A stretch of DNA of 64,000 nucleotides, taken from assembly GCF_028610675.1 (NCBI RefSeq), contig NZ_JAQQWS010000003.1, positions 1 through 64,000 on the forward strand. The letters are read 5' to 3'. Within the stretch, counting starts at the first letter, position 1. Each line of letters starts with the position of its first letter. The notes under the pieces are model-generated. The model made no database searches. It was not told the origin of the DNA and was given only the letters and a program-made list of their open reading frames with translations. Shown here one piece after another: positions 17,001 to 25,027 of this stretch. The position numbers and the translations under genes are program-made. This stretch comes from Alkalihalobacillus pseudalcaliphilus. Lineage in GTDB: Bacteria > Bacillota > Bacilli > Bacillales > Bacillaceae_D.

Positions 17001-17901
17001 TAATATATTCGAAAGGTATGACGCACAAAAAGATTTTATTTTAACATTAGATGAAAATGAAGAGTTCGTTTCAAAACCTATCCCCGAAGAAGGTATTGGT
17101 GAGTTTGTAAATATGTACGTTTCAGAGCGTGGCGATGGCGGTGTCGCTATGAGTCTCATTATAGAGGGAACAACGGGAACGTACCAAATTTTAAAAGAAT
17201 ATAATATTCGCTTTTTAATTAGACCGCGCTCAGTAGATACTGGTGGTGAAACAGTCACTCTATATCGTGCTAAACAAGGTGAAAGTGAATACGGAATGCC
17301 GCTCGTCGATTTTACGATTTTACCTTCTGGATTTTTCAGCTTTGATATTGAAGATGATGGCGTTACTTTCTATGGTGGTGGATACGGACATGGCGTTGGT
17401 ATGAGTCAATTTGGTGCCTACCAACTTGGTGAATTCAATGGCTGGGAATACTCAAGTATTCTAAACACCTATTACCCGAATATGACATTAATTCATTGGG
17501 AAGATGGAACCGTGATTGATGTGCCGGGTGACGGTGAACCGGGTGACGGTGAACCCGGTGACGGTGAACCCGGTGATGGTGAACCCGGTGATGGTGAACC
17601 CGGTGACGGTGAACCCGGTGATGGTGAACCGGGTGACGGTGAACCCGGTGACGGTGAACCCGGTGACGGTGAACCCGGTGACGGTGAACCCGGTGATGGT
17701 GAACCCGGTGATGGTGAACCCGGTGATGGTGAACCCGGTGATGGTGAACCCGGTGATGGTGAACCCGGTGACGATAAAAATAACCAATTACCAGACACCG
17801 CAACCTCTTATTATAATTATCTCTTAATCGGTTTGATCTTACTAATTGTTTCATTGAGTGTATTATTCCTTAATAAACGATTAAGAAAAAGCTCCGTATA
17901 A
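14029..17901 (+). CDS. Wall-anchored protein with two SpoIID/LytB lytic transglycosylase domains
   Basis: The 1290-residue product has a signal peptide (about 1-29, ending HAFAS) and two homologous halves. Each has an N-terminal beta-rich module (GAENV, ENMRVG or ENIRVG, FDIPANENV-like) and a SpoIID domain with PSEMP, KAQAVAARTYAL, YSTSSG and GHGVGMSQ(Y/F)GA. The presumed catalytic glutamates are residues 244 and about 820. SpoIID cleaves glycan strands to leave 1,6-anhydroMurNAc ends. Sixteen PGDGE units follow, then the sorting signal LPDTATSYYNY, a hydrophobic helix and a basic tail. Two catalytic halves and wall anchoring are unlike sporulation SpoIID. The ATG follows AAAGGAGG. It is divergent from murQ, linking glycan cleavage to anhydro-sugar salvage. 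Confidence 0.93.
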   Translation: MIKKALTKLMYGFLIFVLLFAHMPHAFASEPSSDNNTTNDYQEKIMSRDSNKLELELQGKLSLASDYTVFRIKNGQPQTASYSEVRVGAENVVVTVNTQREIETIKIYGDTPIENIRVGIHNTGFVSLDHDQFQANSSAGLKVSDKKGNESFDIPANENVTIQRNGAKLTVLQGDETIYETENRLYVHSLDEEAKVTVASHQRNYGAPSYRGFFEITASTNDNKLRVLNDVNFEQYLYQVVPSEMPASFGEEALKAQAVAARTYALNNFFSTSHVANGYQVVDSVLSQVYNNVNENEITTRAVDATKGEVMRSNGQLIDARFYSTSSGYSQTKHETWAEGDGTYPSAIVPYLMAETHIYDPETMEPIEFDTSNDEEMEQFFRDLSLRGYGDDSPLHRWKIELTAEELTNTYNSNLATRYHADPKFVLTLDENDEFVSKPIPAEGIGELLSLVVAKRGDGGAATELIIEGTTGTYKLIKEFNIRFTTSLTAAHLGTENATIHLAPGGSEDYSSTRNNLGTLPSSSFVLEHTFTDDNELETITFYGGGFGHGVGMSQYGAGDLGKRLGWSYQEILELYYQDIDLDYIYDAVIEEPPTVPPVEEPVETSFQERIMSKTSSSLELEQQGTLQLASDLQVIRIVKDTEVPATYADARVGAENVTVHINDAGEIFLIEIDGPTPVENMRVGIMNQGFASIDHDIFSVHSEQGLILTDKKGEESLSIPADQEVTFTVSDHTISVESGGQVLYESQERLYVEAHSEQEEAHILQSSEPTLTVTSFTRAQGIPHYRGIFEITASPTGGKLRVINDVNFEEYLFQVLPSEMPEFFGLNALKAQAVAARTYALSDYFSNRFTADGYFVNDSVLSQVYNNSAENSTSTQAVLETSGIVMVDENERLVDARYYSTSSGFGASKHQVWSEADGSFPGVVTPYLISQSHTFDPDNPGQMLEIDTLDEEVLNAFYKDLSYESYDGESWYFRWMVGLSHEELANTINANIFERYDAQKDFILTLDENEEFVSKPIPEEGIGEFVNMYVSERGDGGVAMSLIIEGTTGTYQILKEYNIRFLIRPRSVDTGGETVTLYRAKQGESEYGMPLVDFTILPSGFFSFDIEDDGVTFYGGGYGHGVGMSQFGAYQLGEFNGWEYSSILNTYYPNMTLIHWEDGTVIDVPGDGEPGDGEPGDGEPGDGEPGDGEPGDGEPGDGEPGDGEPGDGEPGDGEPGDGEPGDGEPGDGEPGDGEPGDGEPGDGEPGDDKNNQLPDTATSYYNYLLIGLILLIVSLSVLFLNKRLRKSSV
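17524..17763 (+). repeat. Sixteen 15-bp units encoding PGDGE spacer
   Basis: Sixteen consecutive units of CCxGGTGAyGGTGAA encode Pro-Gly-Asp-Gly-Glu. They form an acidic, flexible spacer between the second SpoIID domain and the wall-sorting signal. Units differ only at third positions (GAC/GAT, CCG/CCC), so copy number is likely to vary by slippage. Confidence 0.97.
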
Positions 17902-17912
17902 ATACCCACTAG

Positions 17913-17947
17913 AAAAACGGAGGGTGAAATAGGCCCCCCGTTTTTTT
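17913..17947 (+). terminator. Rho-independent terminator after the SpoIID-domain gene
   Basis: AAAAACGGAGGG pairs with CCCCCCGTTTTT across a short loop with one mismatch and is followed by a run of T. It lies 12 bp past the stop codon and could also serve the converging gene at 17950. Confidence 0.85.
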
Positions 17948-17949
17948 GT

Positions 17950-18654
17950 TTACTTTCTCTTTTTCCAGACGAACTTCCCTAAAAGAATCCCTGCACCTAC
18001 AAATATTGCTACTCCACTTGCTTTTAATGCTTTTCCAATATGCTCTTTTTCTTTTTCAGCTTCTTGCATATCATCACGATCATATTCTTCAGTTAACTGT
18101 TGATCTTCATCAAATATTTCCATTTCTCTTTGAGGATTAACTAACCTTTCTTTTTGTGGTCTTACTTTTTCCTCGTCCTCTTGCTCCATACCAATTCCTT
18201 TCACAAGAGTCAGTAAAATATTTAAACCTTCAATAACCTCTGGGTCTTTCAGTGAGCGTAATAAAGAGAGATAACCACCGCCCGCCTTATTTTTATGCTC
18301 ATATTCACCGACTTTAGAGATTCCATTATTCACCTTTAAAACAACAGGCTCCAATTCATCGACGTTGATTTTCCCAAGTGTTTCAAATAAAAGCATTGAA
18401 TTTTTTAATGACTTAGTTGCATTTGGATTATCAACTGCTGTCACAATTCGATGTAAGACTTCATCACCGCGCTCAACGGTTGCGTTCACCATTTCAAATA
18501 GCTTGCGTTCGTTAAATAATTGTAACCCTTTGGATAACTGAGTAATTGCTTCTTTATTATTTACTAAGAGATCTTCTAATTCCCGTAACTCTTTCTCCCT
18601 TTGTTTCTTAGGATCGACTTCTTGTTTAAGAATCGTAGTGGTTGCCTTAGCCAT
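17950..18654 (-). CDS. DUF1641 protein, formate dehydrogenase partner (YrhD/YjgD-like)
   Basis: A 234-residue DUF1641 protein. Its helical core includes LLVNNKEAITQLSKGLQLF and LLRSLKDPEVIEGLNILLTL, and it ends in an acidic linker followed by a hydrophobic segment (VAIFVGAGILLGKFVWKKRK), suggesting a membrane tail. B. subtilis keeps DUF1641 genes (yrhD, yjgD) beside formate dehydrogenase genes. Here its start overlaps the end of the dehydrogenase gene by 8 bp. A role in assembling or anchoring the enzyme is plausible but not established. Confidence 0.88.
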   Translation of the reverse strand: MAKATTTILKQEVDPKKQREKELRELEDLLVNNKEAITQLSKGLQLFNERKLFEMVNATVERGDEVLHRIVTAVDNPNATKSLKNSMLLFETLGKINVDELEPVVLKVNNGISKVGEYEHKNKAGGGYLSLLRSLKDPEVIEGLNILLTLVKGIGMEQEDEEKVRPQKERLVNPQREMEIFDEDQQLTEEYDRDDMQEAEKEKEHIGKALKASGVAIFVGAGILLGKFVWKKRK

Positions 18655-21604
18655 TTGAGTTCACCCCACTTTTTCGTACCAAGTCACCCGGGAAGATGTA
18701 ATCGTCTCGCTTCCACTTATCTTCTACACGGACACCAATTTGTGGTTTAGGGTTACCATAACGTGAATTAAATGAAGGTAAAGGACTTTCACCTTTCGGT
18801 TCTAATATTTCCATTTTTGCTGAAACCTCTTTATACGCAGGTGTATCTGTATCCTTATCTGAATGGGAGCTAGTTAAATAGTTAATGGATGCTTCCCCAT
18901 TCGTGTTCATCGGTAAATAAACTTCCTTCCCTTTCACGCGATCCGTTACAAGACATTTCACCTTTACTTGACCGTATGGTGAAGTGAGTTTGACCTTTGT
19001 TCCATCTTCAATTCCACGTTCCATTGCAAGTTCTTTTGAAACCTCTAAGAAAGCATCTGGCACCTTTTTAGAAATCGCTTTAGACTGATAGGTCATATTA
19101 CCTTCATGAAAATGCTCTAATAATCGGCCATTATTGACATGGATATCATATTCCTCATCAAATTGTAACGGTTTTGTCCATTGAACTGGCCATAATCTTG
19201 CTTTTCCATCAGGAAGGGGAAATTCCTTTTCAAATAGAAGGGGTGTATCCGTCCCATCCTCTGCCACAGGCCATTGTAAGCTCTGGTATCCTTCAAGTCT
19301 ATCGTAGGTAACACCTGCAAATAATGGAGCAAGACGCGCTGCCTCAGCCATAATTTCACTAGGGTGTTGATAATTCCAATTAGCTCCCATTTGATTAGCC
19401 ACTTCTTGAATAATGAACCAGTCGGGCTTAGAGTCACCTAGTGGCTCTAATGCTTGATATAACCGTTGAAAACGACGTTCTGTATTTGTAAAAGTCCCAT
19501 CCTTTTCTAAGCTTGGACTTGCAGGTAATACAACATCAGCAAATTGAGCAGTTTTTGAGAAGAATACATCTTGCACAACAAAGAAATCTAACTTCTCGAA
19601 CGCTTCTTGAACATAGTTAATATTAGCATCAACGATCCCCATATCCTCACCTTTTAAATAAAGACTATTTAATTTCCCTTCGTGAATCGCATCCACCATT
19701 TCATGATTATTTAAGCCTGGTTCAGCTGATAAAGATGCTCCCCATGCCTTCTCATAACGTTTTCGTACCTCATCATCGGTTACATACTCATAGCCAGGAA
19801 ACCGATCAGGCATACTTCCAAAATCACTAGCCCCCTGAACATTGTTGTGACCTCTTAATGGATAAGCACCTGCTCCATTTTTCATATAGTTACCTGTCAT
19901 TAATAAAAGGTTGGAAATAGCTGTACTCGTATCACTACCACCACCGTGCTGGGTAACGCCCATCGCCCACAGAATAGAAGTTGTTTTCGATTCATGAATA
20001 GCTTCGGCGATTTGAATTATTTCGTCTTTGGTAAGATGAGTTACTTGTGAGGCATAATCCAAAGTGTAATTGTCTAAACTAGCCAGATATTCATCAACGT
20101 CATTTACATGATTTTTTAAAAACTGCACATCATGCCACCCCTGCTCAACGATATATTTCGTAACAGCTGATAACCAGACGAGGTCACTCCCTGGTGCTGG
20201 TTGGACAAATAAATCAGCCCGGTCGGCTAATTCATGTTTTCTAATGTCTACAACAATGACCTTTTGCCCGTATAATTTTTGAGCTCTTTTCACACGTGTA
20301 GCAAGTACTGGATGAGATTCAACCGTATTTGAACCAATTGAAATAATGAGCTCTGCTTCAGCAATATCTTGAATACTACCAGAATCACCGCCATAACCTA
20401 CCGTTCTCCATAAACCCATAGTTGCAGGAGATTGACAATACCTCGAGCAGTTATCAATATTATTTGTCCCTATGACACCACGAGCTAATTTCTGCATTAA
20501 GTACGATTCTTCATTTGTACACTTGGACGAAGAAATAAAAGCAAGCGAATCTGCTCCTTTTTCTTTTTTTATTTTTTTGAAATTTGTTTCCATAACTTGC
20601 AGTGCTTCTTCCCACTCCACTTCACGAAATGCTTCTCCATCTCGTACAAGCGGTTTTGTTAATCGTTCTTCACTATTAACGTAATCCCAGCCAAATTTCC
20701 CTTTCACACAAGTTGAAATTCCATTAGCTGGTGCTTCTTGTTGAGGCTCCACTTTTAAGATTTGGCGGTCTTTCGTCCAAACATCAAAGCTACAACCGAC
20801 TCCACAATATGTACAAACTGTTTTTGTTTTTTCAATACGGGCTTCACGCATTTCTGCTTCAATATCTGAAATTGCCATTAAGGACCCGTAACCAGTTTCG
20901 ACGTTCTTTGTAATATTAACCATTGGAGACATCGTTTTCTCTTGAATGCCTGTTAGAAATCCAGCCTCTCCTTCCATACCTACTTCCATCATCGCATTAC
21001 ACGGACAAACCGTTGAACAATGTCCGCAGTTTACACAGGAAGAATCCTCAATCGGTGTATCATGATCCCAAATAACACGAGGTTGTTCTAATTCCCAATC
21101 GATCGTTAGTGTTTCTGTTACTTGCACATCTTGACAAGCTTCGACACAGCGCCCACATAAGATACATTGATCGGGATCATAGCGATAAAAATCATTCCGC
21201 TGAACTTCTACATTTTTCGTCGTAAAAGGTGTACTTTGATGTGTAATTTTCATCTCTTTTACGGCATTATGTATTTCACAGCTGCCATTGTTATAATCAC
21301 AGACCGTACAATATAATTCATGATTACCCAGCATACGATCCATGGCAATTAATTGGGCTTCATGTACTTCAGAACCCGTCGTTTGAATCTGATCATCCTC
21401 CTGTATAAAAGTAGAACAGGCTCGTACAAACTCTCCATTAACCTTAACGATACAGGAATCACATGTTTCAATAGGACCTAAGCTTGGATGATAGCATAAA
21501 CTAGGAACATTAATTTCCTTTTCCCCCAATATACTCAATACGGTTTTATCACTCTCACTTATTACTTCTTTACCATTTAATTGAATCGACATTTTATTTG
21601 ACAT
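18647..21604 (-). CDS. fdhF: Formate dehydrogenase catalytic subunit (molybdopterin, YrhE/YjgC-like)
   Basis: A 985-residue molybdopterin oxidoreductase that oxidises formate to CO2. In order it has a 2Fe-2S plant-type domain (Cys cluster about 37-61), a His/Cys-type segment (CTVCDYNNGSC), two 4Fe-4S ferredoxin motifs (CILCGRCVEAC, CVNCGHCSTVC), then CTYCGVGCSF opening the Mo-bisMGD domain. The active-site ligand is Cys, in SRYCQSPATMG, not selenocysteine. The C-terminal MGD-binding domain includes GRLLEHFHEG. The architecture equals the B. subtilis YrhE/YjgC enzymes. The ATG follows AGGTGATTGG. It is probably co-transcribed with the DUF1641 gene and divergent from the formate/nitrite channel. 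Confidence 0.95.
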   Translation of the reverse strand: MSNKMSIQLNGKEVISESDKTVLSILGEKEINVPSLCYHPSLGPIETCDSCIVKVNGEFVRACSTFIQEDDQIQTTGSEVHEAQLIAMDRMLGNHELYCTVCDYNNGSCEIHNAVKEMKITHQSTPFTTKNVEVQRNDFYRYDPDQCILCGRCVEACQDVQVTETLTIDWELEQPRVIWDHDTPIEDSSCVNCGHCSTVCPCNAMMEVGMEGEAGFLTGIQEKTMSPMVNITKNVETGYGSLMAISDIEAEMREARIEKTKTVCTYCGVGCSFDVWTKDRQILKVEPQQEAPANGISTCVKGKFGWDYVNSEERLTKPLVRDGEAFREVEWEEALQVMETNFKKIKKEKGADSLAFISSSKCTNEESYLMQKLARGVIGTNNIDNCSRYCQSPATMGLWRTVGYGGDSGSIQDIAEAELIISIGSNTVESHPVLATRVKRAQKLYGQKVIVVDIRKHELADRADLFVQPAPGSDLVWLSAVTKYIVEQGWHDVQFLKNHVNDVDEYLASLDNYTLDYASQVTHLTKDEIIQIAEAIHESKTTSILWAMGVTQHGGGSDTSTAISNLLLMTGNYMKNGAGAYPLRGHNNVQGASDFGSMPDRFPGYEYVTDDEVRKRYEKAWGASLSAEPGLNNHEMVDAIHEGKLNSLYLKGEDMGIVDANINYVQEAFEKLDFFVVQDVFFSKTAQFADVVLPASPSLEKDGTFTNTERRFQRLYQALEPLGDSKPDWFIIQEVANQMGANWNYQHPSEIMAEAARLAPLFAGVTYDRLEGYQSLQWPVAEDGTDTPLLFEKEFPLPDGKARLWPVQWTKPLQFDEEYDIHVNNGRLLEHFHEGNMTYQSKAISKKVPDAFLEVSKELAMERGIEDGTKVKLTSPYGQVKVKCLVTDRVKGKEVYLPMNTNGEASINYLTSSHSDKDTDTPAYKEVSAKMEILEPKGESPLPSFNSRYGNPKPQIGVRVEDKWKRDDYIFPGDLVRKSGVNSNG

Positions 21605-21750
21605 CCAATCACCTACCCTTTTTTTACATGTGCTTCCCTCTCGAATCTTTGATTAAACCACCAATCTGAATATCTCCTTTTTCCTGATTAGCTTTTTTGT
21701 ATTTCGGGTAGAGCGTACTATATTCCTTTCATTTACAGAGGAGGTTGCTT

Positions 21751-22560
21751 ATGTATAAAGAAACCATACATAATTTGAATGACCAAGCCGTTGAAAAATA
21801 TCGTTTTTTTAATAAAGCCCCTTTTCGTTATTTACTAGTATCGATTATTGCTGGGGCTTATGTTGGAATTGGGAGTATTATGTTATTTGCTATTGGAGAA
21901 CCCTTGTATCATACTAATTCTCCTTTTATTGATCTCCTGACTGGAGCGACATTCGGAGTAGCATTAGCTCTTGTTATATTTGCTGGTTCAGAATTATTTA
22001 CAGGGAATAATATGGTTTTTACAAGTAGTACATTGTCGAAAGTTACAACATGGGGACAAACCTTCAAACTATGGGGCTGGTGTTATCTCGGAAATTTAAT
22101 AGGTTCCATCTTATTAGCGATACTTGTTTTTGCTGCTGGAGTATTTAAAGACATCGGGGCTGCTCATTATATGTTTTCCATTGCCGAGACTAAAATGAAT
22201 ACCCCTATTCACCAGCTATTTTTCCAAGGAATATTATGTAATTGGATCGTTTGTTTAGCTATTTGGGTTTCTCTAAGAGTGAAAGAAGATATCGCTAAAA
22301 TGTTTATGATTTTTGTTTTGATCCTTGCTTTTATTGCAGCTGGGTTTGAACATAGTGTCGCAAATATGTCGATATTGGGCATAGCTCTTTTACACAGTAG
22401 TTCTGAAATGTTCACACTTGGAGGCTTTTTCTATAACTTAATTCCCGTTACACTAGGAAATATAATAGGTGGTGGGGTCTTTGTTGCAGGCTTATATTTC
22501 GCTGTTAGTTTTAACAAAGGGGAGATACACCAAGAAAAAAAGAAGCGTTTAGAAGGGTAA
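21751..22560 (+). CDS. Formate/nitrite transporter (FNT) family channel
   Basis: A 269-residue FNT protein with about six membrane helices. The blocks GSELFTGNNM and SVANMS carry the two conserved constriction regions of FocA/NirC channels. I start at the ATG at 21751 with GAGGAGG 7 nt upstream. A TTG 6 bp earlier sits too close to that ribosome site. Divergent location from formate dehydrogenase makes formate the likely substrate, as for B. subtilis yrhG next to yrhE; nitrite is the alternative. Confidence 0.92.
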   Translation: MYKETIHNLNDQAVEKYRFFNKAPFRYLLVSIIAGAYVGIGSIMLFAIGEPLYHTNSPFIDLLTGATFGVALALVIFAGSELFTGNNMVFTSSTLSKVTTWGQTFKLWGWCYLGNLIGSILLAILVFAAGVFKDIGAAHYMFSIAETKMNTPIHQLFFQGILCNWIVCLAIWVSLRVKEDIAKMFMIFVLILAFIAAGFEHSVANMSILGIALLHSSSEMFTLGGFFYNLIPVTLGNIIGGGVFVAGLYFAVSFNKGEIHQEKKKRLEG

Positions 22561-22635
22561 TACTCTAGTTATGAAACCTACCTTTTTATCAAAACGTAGA
22601 CATAGGGAGACATTCTTTTTGAAGGAGGTATAATT

Positions 22636-23295
22636 CTGTTTACTTCTATTCGCCGTTGGAAACATTCCAAAAAGCTAAAGAAAGTGAAAGAGGGGGATGG
22701 CCATCCTTTAAAGCCCTATCGTTTTTGGCATATTTTTTCACGTTCGGTATTCTATTTAAAATTAGGAAATAAAGACGCTGAAAGTGCGGAATACGCCGTA
22801 GAATTCAATTATTGGGCAGAAGATTCTACGGCCGAATTATACCTAAATGGGAAACATACCGCGTCGTCTAAGCTTCCAGCCGCTTTCCCTGTACAAGATG
22901 GGATCGTTGAAGCGTCGGTGGGCAGCTATGGTATCAGTCGTATCCACTATGTAAAGAATAAACATTCATATCCACTCCAACCCGACAAACATTCTCTGAG
23001 AGGGCTTCGATTAGGTTTACACAAGCACTTTCCAAAGACCAGTAAATGGATAGAACGAATTTCTGCCACTATTTTGCTTGTGGCCCTATTCCTAAGTCTT
23101 CCGCAATTAATAGAATTACTTAGTCAAATTCCTTGGGTTTCAGAACATATTGGTCAATTTGAGTCGCCGATTCAACTCCCTGCCACGGTCAATACCACAC
23201 TTCTCATTGGAGGCTTTATCGCTGGGGTAGAAAGAACTCTTATGCTTCGCAGTCACTGGTTGATTGACATGGAAACAAATTATTGGGATCATTAA
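22636..23295 (+). CDS. Conserved-looking membrane protein of unknown function, unusual start
   Basis: About 219 residues with a basic N-terminus (RRWKHSKKLKKVK), a soluble middle part rich in aromatic residues, and two C-terminal hydrophobic segments (ISATILLVALFLSLPQLIELL, TTLLIGGFIAGVERTL). I do not recognise a family. The ribosome site GGAGG (22623-22627) points to a CTG at 22636; no ATG, GTG or TTG lies at a good distance, and the first conventional start is the GTG at 22684. Start choice is uncertain. It follows the FNT gene by 75 bp in the same direction. Confidence 0.65.
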   Translation: MFTSIRRWKHSKKLKKVKEGDGHPLKPYRFWHIFSRSVFYLKLGNKDAESAEYAVEFNYWAEDSTAELYLNGKHTASSKLPAAFPVQDGIVEASVGSYGISRIHYVKNKHSYPLQPDKHSLRGLRLGLHKHFPKTSKWIERISATILLVALFLSLPQLIELLSQIPWVSEHIGQFESPIQLPATVNTTLLIGGFIAGVERTLMLRSHWLIDMETNYWDH

Positions 23296-23467
23296 ATCCA
23301 AAATTTTAGACAAGCCCTAACATTCCTTCAAAAGGAAAATTTGAAAATAAAATATCACTTATGAATATAGGCTTAAAAAGATTATTAGTCCAACTCACTT
23401 ATGGGGTGGACAAGATATTCTAACCACTCATATATGAATATCTATCATAGAAGTGTTTGCTAGTTAT

Positions 23468-23501
23468 GAAAAAAAGCGATCTACCTTATGGCGATCGCTT
23501 T
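23468..23501 (-). terminator. Rho-independent terminator downstream of satP
   Basis: AAAGCGATC and GATCGCTTT flank an 11-base loop, and the minus strand continues with a T-run. It lies just after the satP stop. Confidence 0.85.
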
Positions 23502-23512
23502 ACTCTAATTCT

Positions 23513-24136
23513 CTATTCTGCTTTTTTGAAGATACCAAAAGGCTTACCATTCGGCACAACGACTTTACCAAAATGAGTATTTAACACAATGGCTGCCGCA
23601 CCATAAAAGGATAATAGTGCAATCATTAACTCAGAGATAGCAGCAAGCATTGATGTAAATTCATACATAATACCAAATGAACTTAAAGCTAAACCAATGA
23701 ATAAGAAATCAATACAAACAAAGATAAAAAATAAAACTTTATTCGTTTCTAATGCTCCCACTGTCATAAACAAACTGAAAATAAGATAACCGATAAAGGC
23801 AACACCCAACTGTCTTGAATCCGCATACTGTAAAAGTGTCTCACCAAAAACACCCATTTGAATAAGCCACGTTGTCCCAACACCAAACCAGAATAAACCA
23901 AAAGCACCAAATGCCGTTGTCCCAAATATATTGTTATGCTTAGCATCTAACCAAGCTGCCATTAATTGTGCAATTCCTCCCAAAAAGAATGCCCACGGTA
24001 ATACTAAAGATAATCCATCGGTAAGACCAAGCTTTTGAGATGACGCTACGAGTGTAACCATTGCAAGACCAAATAAACCTAATGCAGAAGGATCTGCCGT
24101 TGTAATTTTCACATCTGACTGAACACGAGTATCCAT
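23513..24136 (-). CDS. satP: Acetate/succinate transporter, GPR1/FUN34/SatP (YaaH) family
   Basis: A 207-residue protein with six membrane helices. The N-terminal family signature NPxGLFG-like appears as DPSALGLFGLAM, and a tail of AIVLNTHFGKVVVPNGKP follows the last helix. The family carries acetate and related monocarboxylates. It is a single gene with its own terminator, near formate genes, in keeping with weak-acid exchange, though no operon link is visible. Confidence 0.92.
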   Translation of the reverse strand: MDTRVQSDVKITTADPSALGLFGLAMVTLVASSQKLGLTDGLSLVLPWAFFLGGIAQLMAAWLDAKHNNIFGTTAFGAFGLFWFGVGTTWLIQMGVFGETLLQYADSRQLGVAFIGYLIFSLFMTVGALETNKVLFFIFVCIDFLFIGLALSSFGIMYEFTSMLAAISELMIALLSFYGAAAIVLNTHFGKVVVPNGKPFGIFKKAE

Positions 24137-24288
24137 TTTATTCTCCCCTTTTTTAAAACATACTCTCGTAATCTATCGAAATCATACTTTATTGTCAATA
24201 CTTTTTCCCTGCTTTTGGAAAACCCGAATAAAATACTATTATTCTGAAAGATGTTATTAGTATAATAATAATCGTATTATTTTTTGGA

Positions 24289-24322
24289 TTTTATTCCTTT
24301 TTATGTTTGAAAAGGAATAAAA
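24289..24322. promoter_or_regulatory. Perfect 13-bp inverted repeat upstream of lipoprotein gene
   Basis: TTTTATTCCTTTT (24289-24301) and AAAAGGAATAAAA (24310-24322) are perfect arms with an 8-base loop, located 28 bp before the ribosome site. It may be an operator or a leader-RNA hairpin. No T-run follows on the plus strand, so it does not look like a plus-strand terminator. Confidence 0.55.
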
Positions 24323-24362
24323 AGAGGTAGATACACAAAAAACAAAAGTGAGGAAGAAACAA

Positions 24363-24842
24363 ATGAAGAAAATGATTCTATTTCTAATCGCAGTTTTATT
24401 TCTATTTGCATGTGCTGATAGGGACGTACAAGATGATATTATTAATTACTACAATGAAGAAATGCCTGCCATTGAACCAGCTGAAACACAGGTTCTTAAT
24501 GACTTTGATCAACTATTGGCAAGTAATCTTCTTGATGAAGAAGTTCAAAATGGGATAACTGAAGACATCATTCCAAGATACGAATCTGTTGTTGAGGATT
24601 TTCGTAATTTGCCTATTGAAACAGAACCATTACAAGAGGTACATGATCTTTATATAGAATTTTCCGAAACTCAACTTGCAGCTATAGGATTAACTGCAGA
24701 TGCTTATAAAGGGCAAGATGCCTCAATTATCGAGGAAGTGAATTCATTATTAGATGAAGCACTTACATTAAATCAGCAATTTCAAGAAGAGTTAGAAAAG
24801 TTATTTGATGAATATAATATTGAGATTGAAGAAGTGGAATAA
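24363..24842 (+). CDS. Small acidic lipoprotein of unknown function
   Basis: A 159-residue protein starting MKKMILFLIAVLFLFAC. The signal peptide ends in the lipobox LFAC, so it is a membrane-anchored lipoprotein outside the cytoplasmic membrane. The mature part is acidic and helical with likely coiled-coil stretches (for example EVNSLLDEALTLNQQFQEEL). The ATG at 24363 is preceded by GAGGAAG. A GTG 15 bp earlier overlaps that ribosome site and is less likely. I recognise no family. Confidence 0.8.
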   Translation: MKKMILFLIAVLFLFACADRDVQDDIINYYNEEMPAIEPAETQVLNDFDQLLASNLLDEEVQNGITEDIIPRYESVVEDFRNLPIETEPLQEVHDLYIEFSETQLAAIGLTADAYKGQDASIIEEVNSLLDEALTLNQQFQEELEKLFDEYNIEIEEVE

Positions 24843-24863
24843 ACATTAACAATAAATAAAATG

Positions 24864-24906
24864 AGCCGCGGACATGTAACTGAATGTCTACGGCTTTATT
24901 TTTGTT
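24864..24906 (+). terminator. Rho-independent terminator after lipoprotein gene
   Basis: AGCCG (24864-24868) with CGGCT (24891-24895) plus the inner GACAT/ATGTC pairs form a bulged stem followed by TTATTTTTG. Confidence 0.75.
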
Positions 24907-25027
24907 TCCGTTTCTATCAATACGAATGGCCATAATATACGTAACACGAATGATATGGTTATTATTGATTGATTTTGATTGTTTTTGAATGTATGATAAA
25001 AATAACATCCATAAAGGTGGTTTCGAT

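Noticed and set aside
17435..17854. Antisense and alternate-frame open frames opposite the PGDGE repeat
   Set aside because: They are shadows of the 15-bp coding repeat, consisting of monotonous HRVHHHRV- or SPGSP-like strings without ribosome sites.
20400..20460. Selenocysteine codon in formate dehydrogenase
   Set aside because: The active-site position reads Cys in SRYCQSPATMG with no in-frame TGA, so it is a Cys enzyme.
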